DNA of 64,000 nucleotides from Actinomycetota bacterium (GTDB lineage: Bacteria > Actinomycetota > Geothermincolia > Geothermincolales > RBG-13-55-18), in contig JACIXD010000012.1 in NCBI GenBank assembly GCA_014360645.1, positions 55,455 through 119,454 of the forward strand, given 5' to 3'. The notes beneath the pieces are model-generated. The model made no database searches. It saw nothing but the letters and a program-made list of their open reading frames with translations, and was not told the origin of the DNA. Within the stretch, counting starts at the first letter, position 1; every line of letters begins with the position of its first letter. Below, one piece after another: positions 26,145 through 33,923 of the stretch. The translations under genes and the position numbers were made by a program.

Positions 26145-27569
26145 ATGATCCGCACCGTCGACGAGTACCACGAAAGCCTCAAGGCCATGAAACCCAACGT
26201 GTATATGGGCGGAGAGGTGCTGGGAAGGGAAAACCTTCCGGGCACGGACATCATGGACCTGACCATCGAGCTGGCCCACGCAAAGGAGGTACAGCACCTC
26301 ACCACCGCCAAGTCCCACCTCACCGGGGAGACCATCAGCCGCTTCTGCCACATTCACCAGAGCCCCGAGGACCTGCTGGCCAAGCAGGAGATGACCCGCA
26401 TGTCCTGCCGCTTGGTGGGAGGATGCATCGCCCGCTGCATGGGCATCGATGCCATGAACGCCCTCTCGGTCATCACCTACCAGTGCGACCAGGCCCACGG
26501 CACCGAGTATCACCAGCGCTTCCTGGAGTACCTGAAGTACTGGCAAGCAAACGACATCGTGGGCTGCTGCGCCCAGACCGACGTCAAGGGCCACCGCAAG
26601 CGGAGGCCCCACGAGCAGGCGGACCCCGATCTCTACCTGCGGGTGGTGGAGAGGCGCAGCGACGGCATAGTGGTGCGGGGGGCCAAGGCCCATAACTCCT
26701 TCGCGCCCCTGGCCGACGAGATCATCGTGACCCCCACCCGTTTTCTCACCCCCGATGAGGGTGACTGGGCGGTGGCATTCGCGGTGCCCGGCGACTGGCC
26801 GGGGGTGAAGCTGATCTGCCGAGGCGCCAGGTACCGCGACCGCGTTCCCGAGGTGGCGACGGCGCTCTCGGGCAAGGGGGAGATCGAGTCCCTGACCGTC
26901 TTCGACGACGTCTTCGTCCCCTGGGAGCGGGTCTTCCTCAACGGCGAGACGGAGTTCGGCGGACAGCTCGCCCTGCTCTTCTCCCTCTACCACCGCCACT
27001 CCTACACCGGCTGCAAGCCGGCCATGTCCGACGTGATCATGGGGTCCACCGCCCTGGCGGCGGAGTACAACGGCATCGAGCGCGAGGGACACGTGCGACA
27101 CGCCCTGGCGGAGCTCATAAGCGTGGCCGAACTCGTATATGGATGCGGCATCGCCGCGGCGGTGAAGTCCAGCAAGGCGCCCTCCGGGACCCAGATCCCG
27201 GACGTGGTCTTCTGCAACGTGGCCCGCAAGCACGCGGGAGTGAACCTCTACCACGAGTACGACATCCTGGCCCAGATCGCGGGCGGCCTTCCCGCCACCC
27301 TGCCCTACAGCGAGGAATATGCCAGCCCCGAGGTGGGCGAGCTGGTGAAGAAGTACATCATGCGCGCGGACGGCGTGAGCGCCGAGAACGTCTACAAGTG
27401 CTTCGCCTGGATCAGCGACTTCTCCTGCTCCTCCATGGCCGGGGTCATGCAGTACGCCGGCGTGCACGGCGGCGGCTCCCCCATCATGGAGGACATCGCC
27501 ATCCTGGGCACCTACGACATCCAGGAGAAGAAGGAGATCGCCAAGCGCCTGGCGGGCATCGAGGACTAG
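26145..27569 (+). CDS. 4-hydroxybutyryl-CoA dehydratase / 4-hydroxyphenylacetate 3-hydroxylase family protein
   Basis: 474 residues from the second ATG (26145), eight bases after GGAGG; the ATG at 26139 is too close. The family shares an acyl-CoA dehydrogenase fold. This member keeps the [4Fe-4S] ligand pattern of the Clostridium 4-hydroxybutyryl-CoA dehydratase: Cys94-x3-Cys98, then His283 and Cys290 seven apart, with Tyr287 and Lys291 at positions matching the known active-site Tyr and Lys. A flavin hydroxylase would not need these. It probably dehydrates a 4-hydroxyacyl-CoA (crotonyl-CoA route) or isomerises vinylacetyl-CoA, needs FAD, and is oxygen-sensitive. It is divergent from a TetR gene. 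Confidence 0.87.
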   Translation: MIRTVDEYHESLKAMKPNVYMGGEVLGRENLPGTDIMDLTIELAHAKEVQHLTTAKSHLTGETISRFCHIHQSPEDLLAKQEMTRMSCRLVGGCIARCMGIDAMNALSVITYQCDQAHGTEYHQRFLEYLKYWQANDIVGCCAQTDVKGHRKRRPHEQADPDLYLRVVERRSDGIVVRGAKAHNSFAPLADEIIVTPTRFLTPDEGDWAVAFAVPGDWPGVKLICRGARYRDRVPEVATALSGKGEIESLTVFDDVFVPWERVFLNGETEFGGQLALLFSLYHRHSYTGCKPAMSDVIMGSTALAAEYNGIEREGHVRHALAELISVAELVYGCGIAAAVKSSKAPSGTQIPDVVFCNVARKHAGVNLYHEYDILAQIAGGLPATLPYSEEYASPEVGELVKKYIMRADGVSAENVYKCFAWISDFSCSSMAGVMQYAGVHGGGSPIMEDIAILGTYDIQEKKEIAKRLAGIED

Positions 27570-27712
27570 GCCGGCGACCCGGCATACGTGAGGCGAGCTT
27601 TCCGCCGGGGATAAATCCTAGCCCGTCGGTCGGCCGCCATCGCTCCATGCTGTAACCCGTTCCAAGGGCCTGTATCAAGTCTTCGGGAAAGAGATGAGGG
27701 GGTAGATTCACC

Positions 27713-28871
27713 GTGAGCATCGGCAGCATGAACGTGGAAGAGAGGATACTGGCGGCGGTCTCCCTGGAGCCGGTGGACCGGCACCCCGTGTTCCCCATCC
27801 TGGTCACCGCGGCGCCGCGTCTGCGCGGCATCACCCAGGGCGAGGCCTGGCGCGACCACGAAAAGGCGCGGGAAGCGCTGCTCTGGTGCTGGAGGGAATT
27901 CGGCTACGACGTCATCTCCAAGCCCAATTACTACTATCCCATGATCCCCGGCAGGTTCTGCGGGGCGCCGGTGCGCAATCTCATCCCCGGCCGCCAGCTT
28001 CCCGAGGACGCCCTCTACCAGATAGACGAGCGCGTCCTCTTCCCCCGCGAGGACTACGACCGCATAGCGGCCCTTCCTACAGCGCTACGTGGACGCCTTC
28101 ATCGCCGAGGGCATACTGCCCTGGCTGCATTTCGACACCGATTGGGGCATCGACCTGCCCCATCTCCGCAGGCTCCCCCGTGGGAAGTGCGTGTGCGACC
28201 TTGACGGGATGACGGATATCTTCCGCGCCAAGGAGATCCTGGGAGGACACATGTGCATAAGCGGCGATGTCCCCGCTGCCCTCCTCACCCTGGGCAGCCC
28301 GGACGACGTCGCGGCTTACTGCCGGCGGCTCATAGACGAGGTGGGCGAGGGGGGAGGCTTCATGCTCACCACGGGATGCGAATGCCCCGTGGACGTCAAA
28401 CCCGAGAACCTCCGGGCTATGGTGCAGACAGGCCTGGAATACCGCGGCGGAAGGCGGACACCCGGGGATAAGGAGCCGGCCGTCGCCGTCGAGGCCGCGG
28501 CGGAGTTCACCCTGCCGGCGGGAGAGATTTCCGAGGCCTTCTCCCAGCTCCTGTACGACGAGGTCAAGGCGAAGGCGGATGACGGGCAGGCGGGCGCCTT
28601 TCCGGTTCCGGCAACATATGCCGTGAGCTCGTCGCCGCATGGCGGAGCCCTGGTGTACGGCGCTTCCGAAGACGCACGGACGGACAGGAATCCCGCGAGC
28701 GCCGACGTACCCGCCCCTGGAGCGACGGCCCCTTTTCAGCGCGTCCGCGCCTTCCGGGGGTTTGCAGGCCTTTACGAGGCGGCGCGGGTCCGCAAGCGCG
28801 CCTATGCCCGCCCCTGGACGAGACGCAGCAGGCGGTTGAGCTTCACGGCGTGCTCGGGACACAGCTCGTAG
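27713..28871 (+). pseudogene. uroporphyrinogen-decarboxylase-family (MtaA-like) gene with an internal gap and frame change
   Basis: The first 118 codons (from GTG 27713) and a segment in another frame (from about 28071) are both URO-D-family sequence: N-terminal 'NVEERILAAVSLEPVDRHPV', later 'WLHFDTDWGIDLP', 'KCVCDLDGMTDIFRAKEILG', 'HMCISGDVPAALL' and 'TGCECPVDVKPENLRAM'. Together they reach only about 260 residues, and the middle of the barrel, perhaps 100 residues, is absent. The frame changes near 28066-28072. After about 28460 the continued frame has no family resemblance and overlaps the convergent DUF362 gene, so the end is uncertain. Intact relatives are methyltransferases for corrinoid proteins or decarboxylases. 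Real decay or an assembly deletion are both possible. Confidence 0.7.
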
Positions 28872-29902
28872 CAGCAGTAGCAGTTGATGCACCTCGAGGG
28901 ATCGAAGCGGGGATACCGTTCCACCTTTATCGCCCCCACGGGGCAGCCCTCCTCGCAGGTGCGGCAGCCGGTACAGCGGCTGCGGTCCACCTCCAGGGCG
29001 CGGTGGGAGAGAAGGGCGAACACCAGGCGCTGGAAGGGCGCCGTCCAGGACATGCGCGGCACGGTGGAGGGGCGCTTGAAGCCCGGGATGACCTCTAGGA
29101 GGCCGGACACCTCTATGTCCTCCAGGGATGCGGGACCCAGCCCGCGCTCCGCGGCGACCACCAGGGTGGGCACCCGCGCGGGGTCCAGGCCCATCATGGC
29201 GGCCATCACCGCGTCCAGGGCCACGCCGTTGCGGGAGGCGAGGATCTTCCCCAGCTCGCGGACGTCCTCGCACGAGGGACCATTGCCCTCCATGGCCGTC
29301 ACCGCGTCCATGACCACCAGGTCGGGCACGCGTATCTGGTAGATGTCCACCAGCAGCTCGTCGAAGTCGCGGAAACGCGGCGCGGCGGCGTGCATGCGCG
29401 CCTTGTCCGCACCCACCAGAAAGCCGAAGCTGTTCTTCACCGCGCCGGTGATGAGGGTGCTGACGTGGGTCTTGAACTTGGGCATGGAGATGAGCACCTC
29501 GCAGTCGAGCACCTGGGAGGAGATGGAGACCTCACTCACGAAGCGCGAGCGCAGGGGCACGGTGCGCGGTGAGGCGGCCATGTTCGTCCATTCCCCACCC
29601 ACCGCTTCCTCCATCCCGGTTTCCCTGCACACCCTGCCTATGCAGCCGTAACCCCGCAGGCCGGGATTATCGCCCACCCGTACCCGGCATCCCCTCTCCT
29701 TCAGGACCTCCACCATGGCCTTCACCACCAGGGGGTGGGTGATGATGCCGCTCTCCCCCGGCCACGGGCCGAGCAGGTTCGGTTTTACAAGGACCTCTTT
29801 CCCGTCCAGGGCGAGTGGGAACTCCTCCAGTATCTGCCGCATGCGCTCACGCAGCAGGCCCTCGTCGTAGCCCGCCTCGAGCACCAGCACCTTCTCCTTC
29901 AT
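28802..29902 (-). CDS. DUF362 protein with C-terminal 2x[4Fe-4S] ferredoxin domain
   Basis: 366 residues from the ATG at 29902, behind GAGGAGGTAGGAG; the longer open frame to 30205 is not needed. The DUF362 part runs to about residue 300 ('VLVKPNLLGPWPGES', 'MPKFKTHVSTLITGAVKNSFGF'). Two ferredoxin motifs follow: 'CTGCRTCEEGCP' and 'CINCYCCYELCP', each with four cysteines. It is a soluble iron-sulfur protein of unknown reaction, probably redox. Such proteins are common in anaerobes. It contrasts with the membrane-anchored DUF362 protein at 18.4 kb, which lacks the clusters and carries surface repeats instead. Confidence 0.87.
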   Translation of the reverse strand: MKEKVLVLEAGYDEGLLRERMRQILEEFPLALDGKEVLVKPNLLGPWPGESGIITHPLVVKAMVEVLKERGCRVRVGDNPGLRGYGCIGRVCRETGMEEAVGGEWTNMAASPRTVPLRSRFVSEVSISSQVLDCEVLISMPKFKTHVSTLITGAVKNSFGFLVGADKARMHAAAPRFRDFDELLVDIYQIRVPDLVVMDAVTAMEGNGPSCEDVRELGKILASRNGVALDAVMAAMMGLDPARVPTLVVAAERGLGPASLEDIEVSGLLEVIPGFKRPSTVPRMSWTAPFQRLVFALLSHRALEVDRSRCTGCRTCEEGCPVGAIKVERYPRFDPSRCINCYCCYELCPEHAVKLNRLLRLVQGRA

Positions 29903-30376
29903 CCCCGCTCCTACCTCCTCTTTTCCGCGTTTTTCCGCGACTGCACCGGGAGCTTTCGTAAATATAACGCCCGCGGCACGGAAAGCGCTATGGGTTCCGC
30001 GCCCCGGGACCGGAACCTTATACCCGGAGATCGGCGGCGCGGCGGGCCGGGCGACCGATACCCCGCTTCCGGGGCTTCCCGCGCCGACGTGGCTCATGGT
30101 GAAGGCGGCGACATCCGTCGCACCCACCGCGTCCGCGCCGGGTCTCAGGGATGCCGGCACCTCCGGTGCCGTTACGACGGACTCGCGGGGCCGGGCCGAG
30201 GTCACGGGAAGACCCGGATCCTCGAAGGGCGGGCTCGCTTGATGGGGCGGCCGGCGTGCTGTTAGGATAGACGCGGGATGCGAGTCCGTTTCGAGCGCAG
30301 GTTGCCGGCAGGGGGGTTCGCCGATCAGGTTACGGGTTATTGCCGTGTCACAGATATCGCGGAGTCATTGGGGGTG
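29903..30376. other. intergenic between divergent genes, nothing firm
   Basis: 474 bases. TAGGAT about eight bases before an in-frame ATG at 30278 could give a leaderless transcript and a 33-residue longer acyl-CoA ligase, but that extension has no family resemblance. Nothing else is recognised. Confidence 0.4.
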
Positions 30377-32035
30377 ATGGCCTTGAAAGGCTGGCCGCGC
30401 GACGGCGTTATCGACGAATGGTACGAGGGCGCGCTGGAGAGCGTTTACGCGCGAAGGTACCAGAACCTCTATGCCGTATTCCTCGACGGGCTACAGAAAT
30501 ACCCCGACGAGGAGATCTTCGTCTTCCCCACCCTGGGCGAGAGGTACACGCGCAGACACCTGGACGAACTGGTGCGGAGGACGGCCGCCTCCCTCATCGA
30601 CGACTACGGCATCGCCAAGGGCGACCGCGTGGCCATGATCCTCCTGAACAACCCCGAGTTCTGCATCAGCTACCTGGCCATCGCCGCCGCGGGGGCGATA
30701 TCGGTGGTGATAAACGCCAGGCTGGAGACAGAGGAGATCGCCTACCAGCTGCGCGATTCCGGGGCGCGCCTGCTCATCGTGGAGAGGGACCTCTATGAGA
30801 GGGTACAGCCCCTCAAGGGTCAGCTGGAGAGCCTCGCCGACATCGTGGTCAGCGGAAGCGAAGGCGTTGACGGCAACCCGCCCTTCACCAGCCTCCTGGC
30901 GCGGGAAGCCCCGGGTCACATCAGGGTGGAGGTGAGCGAGAGGGACATCTGCAGTATCTGCTACACCTCCGGCACCACGGGAAAGCCGAAGGGAAGCATC
31001 ATCACCCACCGCAATGTGGTCGCCAACGCCATGGCCCTGTTGAGCTGCATGCCATACCTCATCCCGGAAAAATATACCATGGAGGACGTCCACCGCATAA
31101 AGCAGATGATCTCGGTGCCGCTCTTTCACGTCACCGCCCTGCACACACTTTTCAACCTCTGCCTGCTGGGAGCGGGCGCGGTGGTGTTGCCCGTGTTCCA
31201 GGCCGACCAGGTCATCGAGTCCATGATCGAGGAGGAGGTCAATTTCTTCGTGGGGGTCACGGCCATGTTCTGGCTGCTGCGCATGCAACCCAACTACCAG
31301 AAACTGGTGGAGGCGGGCAAAGTGGAGGTCATGTTCCAGGGGGGGTCCCCCATGCCCCCGGAGCTGGGGGAGCTCATGCTCAGGGATTTCCCCCACGCCA
31401 AGATCGGCAACGGCTTCGGGATGACCGAGACCACCTCCATCGGGGCGGGCTCACTGCTCCCGCCGGAGGAGGTCGTGAGGCGGGGCTCGTCCATCGGCTG
31501 GCCCACTCCTCCCACCTTGTTCAAGGCGGTGGACGAGAACCTGCGCGAGGTCCCGGTGGGTGAGCCGGGAGAGCTGCTGATCAGCGGCTCGGGGGTCTGC
31601 CGCGGCTACTGGAACCTTCCCGAAAAGACGCGCGAGAGCTTCATCGTGGACGAGGACGGCAGGCGGTGGCACCGCTCGGGCGACGTGGTGGTGGTGGACG
31701 AAGAGGGATTCTATACCATCGTGGACCGCAAGAAGGACATGATCCTGCGCGGCGGCGAGAACGTCTATTCCGTGGAGGTGGAGAACCTCATCCTCATGAA
31801 CCCCAAGGTCCTCCAGGCGGCGGTGGTGGGGGTTCCCGACCAGGTGCTGGGGGAGAAGATAAAGGCGGTGGTGTTCCCCATGCCGGGACACAGCCTGACC
31901 CCCGAGGAGGTGCTGGATTTCTGCCGCGGGAAGATCGCGGATTACAAGGTCCCGGATTACGTGGTCATCTCCGAGGCGCCGCTGCCCATGAACCCCGGGG
32001 GCAAGATCATGAAGGACCGCCTGCGGGAGGCCTAG
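30377..32035 (+). CDS. AMP-forming acyl-CoA ligase
   Basis: 552 residues from the ATG at 30377, close behind a GGGGGTG. All adenylate-forming motifs are present: 'YTSGTTGKPKG' (phosphate loop), 'GNGFGMTETTS', 'YWNLPEKT', 'RSGDVVVVDEEG', 'DRKKDMILRGGENVY' and the C-terminal catalytic Lys in 'NPGGKIMKDRL'. It makes acyl-CoA from a fatty or aromatic acid, ATP and CoA in the cytoplasm. Unlike the ligase at 6.7 kb the frame is intact. Substrate cannot be assigned. It is followed by a 390-base gap and a convergent SCP2 gene, so there is no operon. Confidence 0.92.
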   Translation: MALKGWPRDGVIDEWYEGALESVYARRYQNLYAVFLDGLQKYPDEEIFVFPTLGERYTRRHLDELVRRTAASLIDDYGIAKGDRVAMILLNNPEFCISYLAIAAAGAISVVINARLETEEIAYQLRDSGARLLIVERDLYERVQPLKGQLESLADIVVSGSEGVDGNPPFTSLLAREAPGHIRVEVSERDICSICYTSGTTGKPKGSIITHRNVVANAMALLSCMPYLIPEKYTMEDVHRIKQMISVPLFHVTALHTLFNLCLLGAGAVVLPVFQADQVIESMIEEEVNFFVGVTAMFWLLRMQPNYQKLVEAGKVEVMFQGGSPMPPELGELMLRDFPHAKIGNGFGMTETTSIGAGSLLPPEEVVRRGSSIGWPTPPTLFKAVDENLREVPVGEPGELLISGSGVCRGYWNLPEKTRESFIVDEDGRRWHRSGDVVVVDEEGFYTIVDRKKDMILRGGENVYSVEVENLILMNPKVLQAAVVGVPDQVLGEKIKAVVFPMPGHSLTPEEVLDFCRGKIADYKVPDYVVISEAPLPMNPGGKIMKDRLREA

Positions 32036-32424
32036 CGGGGATGCCCGGGAGCCCATCCCCGTAAGCCGATCTCTCGCCGCGGTGTCTAGCCGGGCAGGCC
32101 GGAGCGGGGGGCGGCATCATTCCCCGTCGGCGCCGCGGCCGTCCCCCTCCTATCGCCGGTCCCGGAAGAGGCAGGTCGTTGTCGGATATCAGCGTTCTCG
32201 ATAGCCATCGGGTCAACAAACCGTCGCCGGCACAGGAAGGGGCAGGCCGTTGCACGAGGCGAGCGATGGAGGGCATGATGCCGGAAGGGGCCGGATGTGG
32301 GCGCCCGGTCTCGAGGTCTTCCGCTGCCCCGGAACGGTTACCTCGCTGGTGGGGGCGGGTGCGGCTTCGTCTCGTGTCGTGATGCGCCCGCCCCCGCGGT
32401 GCATGCGGCGGTCGAGGCCGACGC
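32036..32424. other. intergenic between convergent genes
   Basis: 389 bases. GGGGATG (about 32037-32043) can pair with CATCCCC (about 32054-32060) just after the ligase stop, but no T tract follows. Otherwise nothing recognised. Confidence 0.45.
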
Positions 32425-32964
32425 TCAGGGCATCAGGTTGGCCAGCGAGAGCCCGAAGGCCATGTCCCCCTCGAGCTTTATCTTGCCCTGCATGAAGGCC
32501 ATGGGCCCGTTGATCTTACCCGTGGCCACTTCGGCGAGGTCGTTGGACTTGCCCATGATCTTCAGGCTGGGCTGGGAGGCGCCGTTGAAGACGGCGGTGA
32601 CGGGCATCACCCAGTCGCCGGGCATGGTAACCTCCAGTTCCACCGTGCCCTTGGCCTGGCTGACGGCGTCGTACTGCTTCCGACCCGTGAGGGAGGAGGC
32701 CATGTCCACCAGGGGACGGATGAAATCCTCGCCGATGATCACGTGGAGCATGGGATTCTCCACCCCTCCAGGAGTGACGCTGATCTCCCTGGCGTCCTTG
32801 ATGGATATGCCATAGACCAGGCTCTTCTCCCCCTTGAAGGTGATCTGCAGCGTGAAAAGCGTGCCCTCCATGTCCGGCAGCGGCTTTTCCGCCAGGCGCT
32901 TCCCCACCAAGGACGGGATGTAGGACTCCAGGAACTCCTGGATGCCGACGGTGTTATCCGCCAT
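32425..32964 (-). CDS. SCP2 sterol-carrier-domain protein
   Basis: 179 residues from the ATG at 32964, behind AAGGGGGAAGAGAG; the frame reaches further upstream without a site. An N-terminal helix ('GIQEFLESYIPSLVGKRLAE') leads into an SCP2-like fold ending 'KIKLEGDMAFGLSLANLM', the segment that closes the lipid pocket in this family. Such proteins bind acyl chains, acyl-CoA or sterol-like lipids in the cytoplasm. Its setting among acyl-CoA genes fits lipid handling. No catalytic residues are expected. Confidence 0.85.
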   Translation of the reverse strand: MADNTVGIQEFLESYIPSLVGKRLAEKPLPDMEGTLFTLQITFKGEKSLVYGISIKDAREISVTPGGVENPMLHVIIGEDFIRPLVDMASSLTGRKQYDAVSQAKGTVELEVTMPGDWVMPVTAVFNGASQPSLKIMGKSNDLAEVATGKINGPMAFMQGKIKLEGDMAFGLSLANLMP

Positions 32965-33047
32965 CTCTCTTCCCCCTTTCTTCTTCCCGACTGCGTGAAC
33001 GGTCCGACTCCACAACCCGCTCGCACGAGGCGGACCCGTGTCTATGC

Positions 33048-33482
33048 CTATCCGCCGCGGGAGCCCGCGTACCAGGGATCCCGCAGGCGGTCGATCTCTT
33101 CCCCGTTCGGTTCGCAGAAGGCCTGACCCCTTTCCTCCAGGCGTCGCAGGGCCCTCCCGACCTCCGCCGTCTCCATGCCCAGGGAGGAGGCGATCTCGCC
33201 GGCGTCGGCCCCGGGACATTCCCTGAGGTAGAGGAGGATCCTCTCGGCGTCGGACCTTATCCTGCGCACCGCCTCTCTGCCTTTCTCGGTCAGCTCCAGG
33301 CTCTCAAGGGCGCGCTTCTCCTTTCGCCTCTCCAAGAAGGCGTCGATGTCCTCCTGGGTCACTACGTAGCGTTTGCCGACCCTGGCCGCTCTCAGTTCGC
33401 CCTTGCGGATATAGTGCCGCACCGTCTGCACGTTGACCCCCAGCGTCTTGGCGACGTGCACGGTGTTCATGTAGTTACGCAA
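33048..33482 (-). CDS. helix-turn-helix regulator (excisionase/MerR-type HTH plus winged-helix tail)
   Basis: 144 residues. The ribosome site decides the start: GGAGG lies five bases before a TTG at 33482, and seventeen before the first ATG, so TTG is preferred. The N-terminus, 'TVHVAKTLGVNVQTVRHYIRKGEL', is the HTH of the excisionase/MerR group, followed by 'VGKRYVVTQEDIDAFL'. The C-terminal half ('GADAGEIASSLGMETAEVGRALRRLEERG') looks like a second, winged HTH. Two DNA-binding folds in one small protein is a little unusual. Its promoter region holds a palindrome it may bind. Target genes unknown. Confidence 0.82.
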   Translation of the reverse strand: MRNYMNTVHVAKTLGVNVQTVRHYIRKGELRAARVGKRYVVTQEDIDAFLERRKEKRALESLELTEKGREAVRRIRSDAERILLYLRECPGADAGEIASSLGMETAEVGRALRRLEERGQAFCEPNGEEIDRLRDPWYAGSRGG

Positions 33483-33548
33483 CTCCGCCTCCAGGACTCT
33501 CTCCCTTGCTTTTATAACCCATTTACGTTGTTTGATGTTGTGTGATAT

Positions 33549-33578
33549 TGTGTAGCATATATGTTAGATATATGTCAA
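33549..33578 (-). promoter_or_regulatory. probable promoter of the HTH regulator
   Basis: On the minus strand TTGACA (33578-33573), 18-base spacer, TACACA (33554-33549). The -35 is perfect, the -10 weak. The surrounding 33500-33600 is strikingly AT-rich for this genome. Confidence 0.55.
33556..33574. promoter_or_regulatory. palindromic operator candidate between -35 and -10
   Basis: CATATAT-GTTAG-ATATATG: a perfect seven-base inverted repeat with five-base spacer filling the promoter spacer of the HTH gene. Binding there would block the promoter, suggesting autoregulation. Confidence 0.6.
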
Positions 33579-33923
33579 GTTGTATTAATCCCGGACATAT
33601 CCTTGGAAAAACGCCGTGCCGGAGGGCGCTCCTCCCGCCCCTGTGGACCCCGCTCCCGGCCTTGCCATCTCATGGCCGCGGCGGGCTCCGGGCCTCCCGC
33701 GGAAGGCGAGAGAGGAGCGTAACGATGGTTGGGGCTTGCGCGGACGCGGCGGCCGGGACCTCGGCCCAGGGCGCGCAGAGGCAAGGAGCTCCGCATGGAA
33801 GCACGTTCCTCCATCCGCTCTACCAACCAGGAGGACAGCGGGTGCGCAGAGGCACGGGGCTCCGTATGGAAGCACGCCGGCTCCGGCGTCGTAACCTTTT
33901 AGCCGGCCGGGGGAGCGCGTCGT
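33579..33923. other. intergenic with an imperfect 33-base direct repeat
   Basis: GCGCAGAGGCAAGGAGCTCC and its continuation (about 33773-33805) recur with three changes about 69 bases later (about 33842-33874). No gene is recognised in this stretch. Confidence 0.5.

Noticed and set aside
26145..27569. 4-hydroxyphenylacetate 3-monooxygenase (flavin hydroxylase)
   Set aside because: The four cluster ligands (Cys94, Cys98, His283, Cys290) are those of the dehydratase branch and are not needed by a hydroxylase.
33048..33482. Excisionase of an integrated element
   Set aside because: The HTH type is shared with excisionases, but there is no integrase, attachment site or phage gene. The second winged domain fits a regulator.
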